Shown here one piece after another: positions 16,914 to 25,534 of a stretch of DNA of 27,353 bases (positions within the stretch are counted from its first letter, which is position 1; every line of letters starts with the position of its first letter). A model generated the notes under the pieces. It did no database searches and was not told the DNA's origin. It saw only the letters and a program-made list of their open reading frames with translations. Source of the DNA: Chitinophagaceae bacterium (GTDB taxonomy: Bacteria > Bacteroidota > Bacteroidia > Chitinophagales > Chitinophagaceae); contig CANHSD010000003.1 in assembly GCA_947463105.1 (NCBI GenBank), positions 1-27,353 of the forward strand, read 5' to 3'. The position numbers were made by a program, and so were the translations under genes.

Positions 16914-18020
16914 ATGAACAATCCTAGGGGGAAATACAACCAGTGGAGAGCAATGCTGGCCATTGCTAAAGCAAGTTTGAAGTCAATTTTCAGAAGCCCC
17001 TCTGCGGTGATTTTCAGTTTTCTGTTTCCTATCATCTTCATCCTTGTATTTGGATTTCTCAGTTCAACAACACCTGTTATCAGGGTTACTTTCGATCCTG
17101 CTTCTTCCAATGCAAACGAATTGTACACAAAGCTGTTAGAAAAATCTAATCTCAAGGTCATCTCACAACCCTTGCTGATTTCGCGGCAAGAATTGGAAAA
17201 AGGGCATATTACCGCCATCATCAAGATCAGGGAAATCAATCCTGCCGCCTATCCGAAATATGCCGTTGAGATCACTACGTCAACAGCTGCAGCAGACAGG
17301 ATTGGCTTGCTGCAATCCATTATTCAGCAAGCGATTGCGGAGCTTGACCTTGTCAATTTTCCACAAAGACCCAGCTATGCCTACATGCAAAAGGAAACCC
17401 TGCCAGGAAGGGAATACCGGACCATCGATTTCATTCTGCCTGGCCAGCTTGGTTTTTCATTGTTGAGTGCCGGAGTATTTGGTGTAGCATTCATTTTCTT
17501 TAGCCTTCGCCAAACACTTGTGCTCAAACGATTTTTTGCAACACCCATCAAAAGAACCTATATCGTTTTTGGAGAAGGACTGGGAAGGATTGCGTTTCAA
17601 ATGATCACGGCAGTGGTCATCCTTTCCATTGGTCATTTTGCCTTCAAATTTACCCTTGTGAATGGAATGGTTACGTTCATTGAGTTGATGGTATTGAGTT
17701 TGATTGGGTTGATTGTATTCATGGGATTTGGTTTCATCGTGAGTGGATTGGCCAGCAGTGAAAGCACGATTCCTCCTTTTGCCAACCTGGTTACCCTTCC
17801 ACAGTTTCTGCTGGCGGGCACATTTTTTCCTGTAGAAAATTTCCCTGCATGGCTTCAGCCTCTTTGCAAGATTCTTCCGTTGACACACCTCAACCAGGCC
17901 ATGCGCAATGTTGCTTTTGAAGGGGCCCATTTGAATGATTGCTGGCCCCAGTTACAATACCTGCTGATTTGGGGGATTGTGGTTTATGCAGTTGCCATTA
18001 AAGTGTTCAAGTGGGAGTAG
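16914..18020 (+). CDS. ABC-2 type transporter permease subunit (orphan)
   Basis: A 368-residue membrane protein with the ABC-2 permease layout: an amphipathic N-terminus, one helix (about 30-50, 'SAVIFSFLFPIIFILVFGFL'), a large outside domain (about 52-170), then five helices near 178-198, 225-245, 254-280, 285-306 and 348-365. 'LLAGTFFPVENFPAWLQPLCKILPLTHL' near 299-326 is the typical end-of-domain motif. I chose the ATG at 16914; an in-frame GTG at 16908 would add two residues. The matching ATP-binding subunit, usually adjacent, is not in this window, so the protein must use one encoded elsewhere. Export is likely, but the substrate is unknown. It converges with queG, with 29 bases between the stops. 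Confidence 0.88.
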   Translation: MNNPRGKYNQWRAMLAIAKASLKSIFRSPSAVIFSFLFPIIFILVFGFLSSTTPVIRVTFDPASSNANELYTKLLEKSNLKVISQPLLISRQELEKGHITAIIKIREINPAAYPKYAVEITTSTAAADRIGLLQSIIQQAIAELDLVNFPQRPSYAYMQKETLPGREYRTIDFILPGQLGFSLLSAGVFGVAFIFFSLRQTLVLKRFFATPIKRTYIVFGEGLGRIAFQMITAVVILSIGHFAFKFTLVNGMVTFIELMVLSLIGLIVFMGFGFIVSGLASSESTIPPFANLVTLPQFLLAGTFFPVENFPAWLQPLCKILPLTHLNQAMRNVAFEGAHLNDCWPQLQYLLIWGIVVYAVAIKVFKWE

Positions 18021-18049
18021 TTCTATCTTGAAAGTTTTTGCTCTCTCAA

Positions 18050-18988
18050 TTAAAGCGATTTTTTACTGAACAAGCTGAGGTTTCTTTGCATTCCTTCCCA
18101 TTTGGTCCTTTTGATGGGAGAGTCTTTGAACAAATGATTGAAGGATGTTTTATCAAGCGATAGCCAGTCGTTGATGGAGAAAGCCAAGACCTCATCCAGT
18201 GGCTCCAATTCAGCGTGTTGATGGGGCTTGCTGAACCTGTTCCAGGGGCAAACATCCTGACAAATGTCACAGCCAAACACCCAGTCATTTGCTTTTTGCT
18301 GCAATTCCTCCGGAAGGTTGGCTGATTTCAATTCAATGGTAAAGTAGGAGATGCATTGGGAAGCATTCAATGTCTTGTTGGGTAGAATGGCTTCTGTGGG
18401 ACAAGCATCGATGCATTTGGTACAGGTACCACAATAGTCATGTTGATAGGGAAGGTCTGGGGCCAAAACCAGGTCTGTAATCAGGGTGGCCAGGAAGAAA
18501 AAAGACCCTTTTTTCTTGTTGATCAGGTTTCCGTTTTTTCCAATCCATCCCAATCCACTCCGCATTGCCCAGCTTCTTTCCAGTATTGGTGCAGAGTCAA
18601 CAAATCCACGCCCTTCTACCTGACCAAGCCTTTCCCTGATCCTGAAAAGGAATGCATGCAGTTTCTCGCGAATGACCAGGTGATAATCTTTCCCGTAGGC
18701 ATATTTTGCAATTTTGGGGACACCGTCATCCTGTTGTTGCTCCGGAAAATAATTGTAAAGCAACGTGATGACGGATTGTGCACCTGGAACCAGTTTGGTA
18801 GGGTCCGTCCTCAATTCAAAATGATTTTCCATGTACTTCATTTCCCCGTGCAGCCCTTTGCTGAGCCAGTTTTCCAACCGGCGTGCATCATCATCGAGGC
18901 GCATTGCTTTTGCAATGCCACAATCATCAAATCCCATTGCTGCAGCAATGCTTTTGATGATGTCGGCACTTTCCTTGGGTGAAATCAT
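18050..18988 (-). CDS. queG: Epoxyqueuosine reductase
   Basis: A 312-residue cobalamin- and iron-sulfur-dependent enzyme that carries out the last step of queuosine synthesis in tRNA, reducing epoxyqueuosine. Two 4Fe-4S clusters are encoded: C186, C189, C192, C196 in 'CGTCTKCIDACP' and C240, C243, C247 in 'CDICQDVCPWN', with C212 ('ASQC') completing the second-cluster set. The 'VDSAPILERSWAMRSGLGWIGKNGNLI' block (130-156) is the family's active-site signature. The protein stops soon after the ferredoxin-like domain. It is shorter than the enzymes of about 380 residues that end in HEAT-like repeats, a natural short form rather than a truncation. It starts 11 bases after the serine hydrolase gene, so the two form one transcript. 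Confidence 0.96.
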   Translation of the reverse strand: MISPKESADIIKSIAAAMGFDDCGIAKAMRLDDDARRLENWLSKGLHGEMKYMENHFELRTDPTKLVPGAQSVITLLYNYFPEQQQDDGVPKIAKYAYGKDYHLVIREKLHAFLFRIRERLGQVEGRGFVDSAPILERSWAMRSGLGWIGKNGNLINKKKGSFFFLATLITDLVLAPDLPYQHDYCGTCTKCIDACPTEAILPNKTLNASQCISYFTIELKSANLPEELQQKANDWVFGCDICQDVCPWNRFSKPHQHAELEPLDEVLAFSINDWLSLDKTSFNHLFKDSPIKRTKWEGMQRNLSLFSKKSL

Positions 18989-18999
18989 GGAAGTGTTTC

Positions 19000-20046
19000 T
19001 TATTGATCCAGCGCTGTGTCAGCAGCTTCTTTGATTTGAATCGAAAGTTCTTTTTTCTGGCCAGTGATCAACTCTTTTGAAAATACAATACCAACATAGT
19101 TTCTTTTGGTATCGATCCATGGCCAGGTTCCCAACATGCCTGGGCATGAAAATACAAATCCCTTTTCTGCTTCATCCCTTTCCTGTACCCAACTTCCCAA
19201 TGCATAGTTGAAACCCTTTGCCAGCTCAGGTGTATAGCGCACCTTCAGTTCTGGGAATTGGATGGTCAGCATCTCCTGGACAGCTTTCTCACTGAGGATG
19301 CGCTTGTTGTTAAATGTCCCTTTGTTGAGCAACATTTGCATGAAGTTGAGGTAGTCAAATGCAGAGCAGACGGCACCTCCGGAAGGATTGGGTGCATTGC
19401 CATTCTCATTGTAGAAGGTGGCGGTACGCATGCCCATGGGGCGAAACAGCTTTTCGGTGATTACGCGGTCAAATGTTTTCTTGGTTACTACCTCTATCAC
19501 CCTGCCTGCAATATTGATACCGATGCCACCATAGGCAAATGCCTCACCGGGATTGTCTACAATCAGTTTTTTTGTTGCGAAATTGTTGACCTCTTCTTCC
19601 AGGCTGGCAAATTTGGTTTTTTGTGCAATCTTCATGATGCCTGCTGGCTCTGTATCCAGCCCTGTTGTATGGGAAAGACAATGCCTGATGGTGATGTATC
19701 CCTTCATGTATTTTGCAAATACAGGGATGTATTTTGTAACAGGATCGTCGAGGCTGATTTTTCCTTCATCCACCAAAACCATGACCATGGCAGTGGTGAG
19801 CCATTTGCTTGAACTGGCAATGGGGCCGGGTGTTTTAAGTTTGAATTCTTCAGACTCCTTCAGGAAAATGTTTTTTCCTGCTTTTTGGATAACCACTACA
19901 TACTCCTTGCCCAGGATCTTCTCATTCCGCTTTATTATTGCATTCAATCCACCAAAGTCTGTTTGGCCTTGGCTCGACTGCAAGAATAGCAGGAAAATCA
20001 GTGCCAGACTGCATTTGCGACATGTTTTATTGAAAAGGGCTGCCAT
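19000..20046 (-). CDS. Secreted serine hydrolase, beta-lactamase class C fold
   Basis: A 348-residue protein with a signal peptide (about 1-27, cut near SQG|QTD) and a class C beta-lactamase/esterase-like domain. The nucleophile motif SxxK is 'SSSK' at 78-81, followed by the expected 'WLTTAMVMVLVDEGKISLDDPVTKYIP'. The 'HCLSHTTGL' block (122-130) is typical of the family. The second motif appears as Y172 in 'AYGGIGI' instead of the YxN of true beta-lactamases. The third is 'FSCPGMLGTWPW' instead of KTG. The altered motifs favour an esterase, peptidase or other hydrolase over antibiotic resistance. The substrate is unknown. It precedes queG with 11 bases between them and is divergent from clpB. 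Confidence 0.88.
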   Translation of the reverse strand: MAALFNKTCRKCSLALIFLLFLQSSQGQTDFGGLNAIIKRNEKILGKEYVVVIQKAGKNIFLKESEEFKLKTPGPIASSSKWLTTAMVMVLVDEGKISLDDPVTKYIPVFAKYMKGYITIRHCLSHTTGLDTEPAGIMKIAQKTKFASLEEEVNNFATKKLIVDNPGEAFAYGGIGINIAGRVIEVVTKKTFDRVITEKLFRPMGMRTATFYNENGNAPNPSGGAVCSAFDYLNFMQMLLNKGTFNNKRILSEKAVQEMLTIQFPELKVRYTPELAKGFNYALGSWVQERDEAEKGFVFSCPGMLGTWPWIDTKRNYVGIVFSKELITGQKKELSIQIKEAADTALDQ

Positions 20047-20102
20047 AGTTACCTGTTTTTATATGTGGTGAATGATTTGACGATAACATTAAAATACCAG
20101 AC

Positions 20103-22712
20103 ATGAATTTAAACAACTTTACCATACAAGCATCCGAAGTGGTGCAATCTGCACAACAGGCGGCATTCAATGCAGGCAATCCGAATATTGAGACGGATCA
20201 TCTGCTTCAAGGTTTATTGGAACAGAAGAACTCACCTGTTGAATACCTGCTCAAAAAGAACAATGTATCCATGCAACTCCTCAACACAAAGTTAAAGGAA
20301 GCATTGGCAAAATTGCCTAAATCTCAAGATGAGCCTGGGCAAGCATTGAGCAGAGAAGCCAACAATTCCTTGTTGCGAGCAGGTTCTCTCCTGGGAAAGT
20401 TCGGAGATGAGTTTGTGACGCCGGAACACCTGATGCTGGCGCTGATCACAGGAAATGATCCGGTGGCCAAATTGCTAAAGGAAGCAGGCCTGACAGAATC
20501 TGGTCTTATGCAGGCCATCAAGGAACTCAGAAAGGGGGAAAAAGTAAAGAGCCAGACCCAGGAAACGCAATACAATGCACTGAACAAATATGCCAAAAAC
20601 CTGATTGAAATGGCCCGTCAGGGCAAGCTGGATCCTGTGATTGGCAGGGATGAAGAGATCCGAAGAACCCTTCATATCCTCACCAGGCGTTCAAAAAACA
20701 ATCCCATTCTTGTCGGTGAGCCAGGTGTTGGAAAGACGGCTATTGCAGAAGGACTGGCCATGCGGATTGTCAATGGCGATGTGCCCGATAACCTCAAAAA
20801 CAAGTTGATCTATGCCCTTGACATGGGCCAACTGATTGCAGGGGCAAAATACAAAGGAGAGTTTGAGGAAAGGCTGAAAGGCGTTGTAAAGGAAGTGGCC
20901 AACAGCGATGGAGAGATCCTGTTGTTCATAGATGAAATTCATACGCTCGTTGGTGCAGGAGGTGGTGACGGTGCCATGGATGCTGCCAATATCCTCAAGC
21001 CTGCGTTGGCAAGGGGAGAACTCAGGGCCATTGGTGCCACCACCCTCAATGAATACCAGAAGTATTTTGAAAAGGACAAGGCCCTTGAAAGAAGGTTTCA
21101 GAAAGTGATGATTGAGGAACCAAGTGTTGAAGATGCCGTTTCTATTTTGAGAGGGCTCAAGGACAGGTACGAGACCCATCACCATGTGCGCATCAAAGAT
21201 GAAGCGATCATTGCTGCTGTAGAATTGTCGAACAGGTACATCACAGACCGTTTTTTGCCAGACAAGGCCATTGACCTGATCGATGAAAGTGCGGCCAAGC
21301 TGAGGCTTGAAATGAATTCAATGCCAGAGGAACTGGACAAGCTCGAGCGCCAGATCAGGCAACTTGAAATTGAACGTGAGGCGATCAAAAGAGAGAATGA
21401 TGATGTGAAGATGAAAGAACTCAATACAGAGTTGGCCAACCTGGCTGTTGAAAGAGATACCCTCAAAGCCAAATGGAAGGAGGAAAAAGAGCTTGTTGAA
21501 AAAGTGCAGACGGCCAAAGCTGAAATTGAAAGGCTCAAGATGCAAGCAGAAAAAGCAGAACGTGAGGGTGATTATGGAACAGTTGCAGAAATCCGCTACG
21601 GCAAAGTGAAGCAGAAAGAAGAGGAGATTGTTTTGCTATCGGAAGAGTTGGCCAAAACCGGAGAGAAAAGGTTGTTGAAAGAAGAAGTGGATGCTGAAGA
21701 TATTGCACAAAACGTTGCCAAAGCAACCGGTATCCCTGTGGCCAAGATGATGCAGGGAGACCGGGAAAAACTCTTGCAGTTGGAAGAACACCTGCATGAG
21801 CGGGTAGTAGGGCAGGAAGAGGCCATTACAGCTGTTGCAGATGCCATCCGGCGAAGCCGGGCAGGTTTGCAGGATCCCCGCAGGCCCATTGGGTCATTCA
21901 TTTTTTTGGGTACAACAGGTGTTGGTAAAACAGAACTGGCCAAAACCCTTGCGGAATACCTGTTTGACGATGAGAGCATGATGACCCGCATTGACATGAG
22001 TGAGTACCAGGAAAAACATACCGTATCCAGGTTGGTGGGTGCCCCTCCAGGCTATGTTGGATATGATGAGGGCGGTCAATTGACGGAATCTGTCAGGCGA
22101 AAACCATACAGTGTTGTGCTCCTGGATGAAATCGAAAAAGCACATCCTGATGTTTGGAACGTTCTATTGCAAGTGTTGGATGATGGACGATTGACCGACA
22201 ACAAGGGGCGTGTGGTGAATTTTAAGAACACCATCATCATCATGACCAGCAATATAGGAAGCCATCTTATTCAGGATGCCTATGACAAGGCTGTTTCTGA
22301 CGAAATGGAAAAGGCCGCAGAACGCGCAAGAACTGATGTGATGAATTTGCTTCGCCAAACCATCCGCCCCGAATTTTTAAACAGGGTGGACGAGATCATC
22401 ATGTTCCAGCCATTGAACAGAAAAGAGGTAAGGAAAATCATTGAAATACAACTGAAAGGACTTCAGCATTTGGTGAAGGATGCAGGAATTGAACTGCATT
22501 TCACACCCTATGCACTTGATTTCCTCGCAGAAAACGGATACGACCCACAATTTGGTGCAAGGCCATTAAAGCGATTGATTCAAAAAGAAATTGTCAACCA
22601 ATTGTCCAAAAGGATCCTGGCTGGCGATATAGACAAAACAAAGCCTGTTTTTGTGGATGTGTTTGACGGAGTCGTTGTTTTTAGGAACGAAAAAGCCCAG
22701 CAAGTTGTTTGA
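20103..22712 (+). CDS. clpB: ATP-dependent chaperone ClpB
   Basis: An 869-residue Hsp100 disaggregase that forms hexameric rings and works with DnaK to resolubilise aggregated protein. It has the Clp N-terminal repeat domain (about 4-145), AAA+ module 1 with Walker A 'GEPGVGKT' at 205-212 and Walker B 'LLFIDEIH' ending at 280, and the long charged middle coiled coil (about 400-530) that separates ClpB from ClpA. AAA+ module 2 has Walker A 'GTTGVGKT' at 603-610, the pore loop 'GAPPGYVGYDEGG' and 'VLLDEIEKAHPDVW'. The ClpB C-terminal domain ends in a short tail. No CIRCE-type operator is visible in the 56-base divergent gap with the serine hydrolase gene. A terminator follows 24 bases past the stop. 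Confidence 0.98.
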   Translation: MNLNNFTIQASEVVQSAQQAAFNAGNPNIETDHLLQGLLEQKNSPVEYLLKKNNVSMQLLNTKLKEALAKLPKSQDEPGQALSREANNSLLRAGSLLGKFGDEFVTPEHLMLALITGNDPVAKLLKEAGLTESGLMQAIKELRKGEKVKSQTQETQYNALNKYAKNLIEMARQGKLDPVIGRDEEIRRTLHILTRRSKNNPILVGEPGVGKTAIAEGLAMRIVNGDVPDNLKNKLIYALDMGQLIAGAKYKGEFEERLKGVVKEVANSDGEILLFIDEIHTLVGAGGGDGAMDAANILKPALARGELRAIGATTLNEYQKYFEKDKALERRFQKVMIEEPSVEDAVSILRGLKDRYETHHHVRIKDEAIIAAVELSNRYITDRFLPDKAIDLIDESAAKLRLEMNSMPEELDKLERQIRQLEIEREAIKRENDDVKMKELNTELANLAVERDTLKAKWKEEKELVEKVQTAKAEIERLKMQAEKAEREGDYGTVAEIRYGKVKQKEEEIVLLSEELAKTGEKRLLKEEVDAEDIAQNVAKATGIPVAKMMQGDREKLLQLEEHLHERVVGQEEAITAVADAIRRSRAGLQDPRRPIGSFIFLGTTGVGKTELAKTLAEYLFDDESMMTRIDMSEYQEKHTVSRLVGAPPGYVGYDEGGQLTESVRRKPYSVVLLDEIEKAHPDVWNVLLQVLDDGRLTDNKGRVVNFKNTIIIMTSNIGSHLIQDAYDKAVSDEMEKAAERARTDVMNLLRQTIRPEFLNRVDEIIMFQPLNRKEVRKIIEIQLKGLQHLVKDAGIELHFTPYALDFLAENGYDPQFGARPLKRLIQKEIVNQLSKRILAGDIDKTKPVFVDVFDGVVVFRNEKAQQVV

Positions 22713-22735
22713 TTGTAAAAATCAATCCGAAGAAG

Positions 22736-22764
22736 GGGTTCAATAATTTATTGAACCCTTTTTT
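22736..22764 (+). terminator. Intrinsic terminator of clpB, overlapping the helicase 3' end
   Basis: Arms GGGTTCAATAA (22736-22746) and TTATTGAACCC (22748-22758) form a perfect 11-bp inverted repeat, followed by six T (22759-22764) on the plus strand. The second arm lies inside the minus-strand helicase gene: it encodes its last residues R-V-Q and the TAA stop (22748-22750). There is no T-run on the minus side. Confidence 0.88.
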
Positions 22765-24037
22765 CAATTTTAAGACCACCTGCTGGCCTTGGCGCTGCTG
22801 GAGGTGCGGGAGGTGCTTGAGCCCTGGGCTTTTGCCCATTGGATTTTGGCATTTCTTTTTTGTGACTCCTGTTTCGGGAGGATGAAACCTCGTAGGCTGG
22901 GCCTTTACCCAATGCTGCAGGCAATTCAACCTTGTCTACGATTTTACCAATCAGCTTTTCAATGCGTTGGAATTTATGTTGGTCATCGTTGTTTATAAAA
23001 GTAATGGCAGCACCTTTTGTCTCTGCTCTTGCTGTTCTGCCGATGCGGTGCACATAGTCTTCGCCATCTGAGGGCACATCGTAATTGATGACCAATTCAA
23101 TGTTATCAATATGGATACCACGGCTCAGGATGTCCGTAGCAATGAGGATCGGAAGCCTTTTGGAGGAAAACTCCAGCAATACATCCTCACGCTGGCTTTG
23201 GTCCAGATCAGATTGAATGTCTTTGGCATTGTATTTCATCCGCTGCAATTGTGCAGCCAATTGTTTTACGGTCTGTTTTTTTGAACAGAAGATCAAAACA
23301 GATTTGTATTCTTTCTCAGCAAGGATGTGTTGAATGATGGGAATCTTCTGCGTATCATACACAACATAAGCCTCTTGCTTGATGCTTTCTGGCGGCTTAG
23401 ACAAGGCAACACTTACTTCCACTGGTTCATGCAGGATGGATTTTGCCAACTGCAGGATCCTTGGGGGCATGGTAGCAGAAAACATCAGGGTCTGTCTTTT
23501 TGCAGGCAGAAAAGAGATGATTTTCATGATGTCATCATGAAATCCCATGTCCAGCATGCGGTCAGCTTCATCAAGGATCAAATATTTTAGTTCCTTCATT
23601 TTTACATACCCCATGTTGAGGTGGGATATCAGCTTGCCGGGCGTGGCCACCACAATGTCAACTCCTGTTGAAAGGGCCTGTTTTTCCCTTACAAAACTTC
23701 CTCCATCTCCACCACCATAGATGGCAATGGAACTGATTGAAGAAAAATAAGTCAATCCATCAAGGTGGCTGCTGATCTGAATGGCCAATTCCCTGGTGGG
23801 AACCATAATGAGTGCATGAACCTCACTGTCGGTATGCTCTTCAGACATGAGCTTGTGCAAAATGGGCAAAAGAAATGCCGCTGTTTTTCCTGTGCCTGTT
23901 TGTGCAGAGGCGATGATATCTTTTCCATCCATGATAACCGGGATGGCTTTTTCCTGTATGAGGGTGGCTTTTTTGTAGCCGCTGGATTCAATGCTCTCTG
24001 CAAGGGATTCGTGAAAATTAAAAGAAGAAAAGTCCAA
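22748..24037 (-). CDS. DEAD-box ATP-dependent RNA helicase (RhlE-like)
   Basis: A 429-residue RNA helicase of superfamily 2, acting in ribosome assembly or RNA turnover. Motifs in order: F near 6-8 and the Q motif 'GYKKATLIQEKAIP' (20-33), motif I 'AQTGTGKT' (45-52), Ia 'PTREL' (80-84), II 'DEAD' (156-159), III 'SAT' (187-189) and VI 'HRIGRTAR' (330-337). The tail after about 375 is basic and then Pro/Ala-rich, a low-complexity RNA-binding extension as in RhlE-type enzymes. It converges on clpB, whose terminator hairpin covers this gene's stop codon. It is divergent from the lipoprotein gene. The assignment within the DEAD-box group is approximate. Confidence 0.95.
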   Translation of the reverse strand: MDFSSFNFHESLAESIESSGYKKATLIQEKAIPVIMDGKDIIASAQTGTGKTAAFLLPILHKLMSEEHTDSEVHALIMVPTRELAIQISSHLDGLTYFSSISSIAIYGGGDGGSFVREKQALSTGVDIVVATPGKLISHLNMGYVKMKELKYLILDEADRMLDMGFHDDIMKIISFLPAKRQTLMFSATMPPRILQLAKSILHEPVEVSVALSKPPESIKQEAYVVYDTQKIPIIQHILAEKEYKSVLIFCSKKQTVKQLAAQLQRMKYNAKDIQSDLDQSQREDVLLEFSSKRLPILIATDILSRGIHIDNIELVINYDVPSDGEDYVHRIGRTARAETKGAAITFINNDDQHKFQRIEKLIGKIVDKVELPAALGKGPAYEVSSSRNRSHKKEMPKSNGQKPRAQAPPAPPAAPRPAGGLKIEKRVQ

Positions 24038-24145
24038 TATACGCTGATTTGTAGTTCATGCAAAGGTAAGCTAATTCGCATCCCTGACAATTAATAAGAA
24101 GCCTGTTGCATATTCTTTGCTAATTTTATACCATAATTAATTCCC

Positions 24146-25174
24146 ATGAAAGCATCTCGGAGATTTCAAATATTGCTCAGCTTCAGTCTTTTCATCCTCA
24201 TTTCCGGTTGTGGGAATGCCCAGTCAGATCCATCCGCCCAGGGAATGGTCAAGAAGACCGAAACGAAGGTCATGAAGCCTGATCCCAAGCCGGTCCTTGA
24301 TTCTGTGGCATTTAAAAAGAAAATGATGGCCATGGCCAATGGCGACAGTTCAGCAAAGTGGAGGTTCAAGGAACATTATCCAAAGCCTGGTGCCATTCTT
24401 CCGATGAGCCGCATCATTGCCTATTATGGCAATTTATATTCCACCCGCATGGGTATTCTTGGAGAGCTTCCCAAGCCTCAAATGTTTGCTAAATTAAAAG
24501 GAGAGGTGGCTGCCTGGGAAAAGGCTGATCCCTCTACACCCGTGGTGCCTGCCTTGCATTATATTGTAACTACTGCCCAAAATGATCCAGGGGTTTCAGG
24601 AAAGTACAGGCTCAGGATGCCCAATGCCCAGATAGACAAGGTGATGGCGATGGCAGAAGAAATCAATGCAATTGTTTTTTTGGATATTCAGGTGGGACTC
24701 AGTAGCCTTAGGGAAGAAATCCCCATTTTGGAAAAATACTTGAAACACCCACGTGTACATCTTGGCATCGACCCTGAATTTTCGATGAAGGGCGGTCAAA
24801 AACCTGGTTCGGTGATTGGAAGTTTTGATGCTGCCGATATTAACTTTGCCAGCCAGTACCTCGCTGATCTTGTATTGAAATATGATCTTCCACCCAAGGT
24901 GCTGGTCATTCACCGATTTACCCAGGGGATGGTCAAAGACTACAAGGCTATTCGCATACAACCTGAGGTTCAATTGGTGGTTGATATGGATGGATGGGGA
25001 GCGCCTGCAAGAAAGATCAATACCTATAAACAATTTGTGTTTGCAGAGCCCTTGCAGTTTACAGGGTTTAAGTTGTTTTACAAGAATGACCTGAAAGAGC
25101 CGCCCCACCGGATGTTGACCACAAAAGAATTGCTGGCATTGAAGCCAGCTCCCATGTACATTCAGTACCAGTAA
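24146..25174 (+). CDS. Lipoprotein of unknown function with a barrel-like enzyme pattern
   Basis: A 342-residue protein with a lipoprotein signal (lipobox ISGC, lipidated C22) and a polar linker to about residue 75. The rest has about eight evenly spaced hydrophobic strands, each ending in polar or aromatic residues: 'IIAYYGN' (90-96), 'VVPALHYI' (133-140), 'IVFLDIQVG' (176-184, D180), 'VHLGIDPEFSM' (204-214, D209/E211), 'VLVIHRF' (252-258, H256), 'LVVDMDGWG' (277-285, D280/D282), 'FTGFKLFYKND' (305-315, K309/Y312) and 'MYIQYQ'. That spacing suggests a TIM-type barrel with acidic active-site residues, so an envelope-anchored hydrolase is plausible. I recall similar uncharacterised proteins in Actinobacteria, but could not check. 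No named function can be assigned. It stands alone on its strand, with stop codons only 9 bases from the convergent small gene. Confidence 0.8.
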   Translation: MKASRRFQILLSFSLFILISGCGNAQSDPSAQGMVKKTETKVMKPDPKPVLDSVAFKKKMMAMANGDSSAKWRFKEHYPKPGAILPMSRIIAYYGNLYSTRMGILGELPKPQMFAKLKGEVAAWEKADPSTPVVPALHYIVTTAQNDPGVSGKYRLRMPNAQIDKVMAMAEEINAIVFLDIQVGLSSLREEIPILEKYLKHPRVHLGIDPEFSMKGGQKPGSVIGSFDAADINFASQYLADLVLKYDLPPKVLVIHRFTQGMVKDYKAIRIQPEVQLVVDMDGWGAPARKINTYKQFVFAEPLQFTGFKLFYKNDLKEPPHRMLTTKELLALKPAPMYIQYQ

Positions 25175-25183
25175 GATCTGTTG

Positions 25184-25534
25184 TTAGGGAAGTTTGCTGA
25201 TGATCACATATCCTGCCAACATGAGCAGGAGCAGGGTAGTGATGAGTAAAACAATCCAAAGCGGAAATGAAATAGATTTCATTCGGACCGTCCTTCTTTT
25301 TCTAAGTTTAGCTTTTATCATCCTATTGAGCTCGCTGCTGATGGCGGCTGCCTCATTCCCATTTTTCAGTTGTTTCAGTCCTTCCATCGCATCGCCCAGC
25401 AGTTCATCATCTGTCAGCATCTCCTCCAGTTGTCTTTTTGCGTCATCGCCCAAGTCATTGTTGAGGTATTCCAAAACAACTGTATTGTCTGGAACTGACT
25501 TGTTTGTCTGGATATGATGTTTTTTAGTTGACAT
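25184..25534 (-). CDS. Small single-pass membrane protein, likely mini anti-sigma factor
   Basis: A 116-residue protein. Residues 18-55 ('NTVVLEYLNNDLGDDAKRQLEEMLTDDELLGDAMEGL') match the short N-terminal motif at the start of many Bacteroidota anti-sigma-like membrane proteins. A basic stretch (about 73-86) is followed by one membrane helix (about 91-112) and a four-residue tail. There is no periplasmic sensor domain. Its ATG overlaps the sigma factor's 3' end by 11 bases, which indicates translational coupling and supports a role in binding that sigma factor. The anti-sigma role is inferred from position and the motif. Confidence 0.72.
   Translation of the reverse strand: MSTKKHHIQTNKSVPDNTVVLEYLNNDLGDDAKRQLEEMLTDDELLGDAMEGLKQLKNGNEAAAISSELNRMIKAKLRKRRTVRMKSISFPLWIVLLITTLLLLMLAGYVIISKLP

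Noticed and set aside
19000..20046. Serine hydrolase as an antibiotic-resistance beta-lactamase
   Set aside because: Only SxxK is canonical. YxN and KTG are replaced, so resistance is not supported.
22164..22358. Minus-strand frames inside clpB, including 20691-21185
   Set aside because: They are shadows of a highly conserved clpB frame, with no independent start context or motif.
25175..25183. Shared terminator in the 9-base gap between the convergent lipoprotein and mini anti-sigma genes
   Set aside because: No convincing stem with a T-run is visible on either strand within or just beyond the gap.
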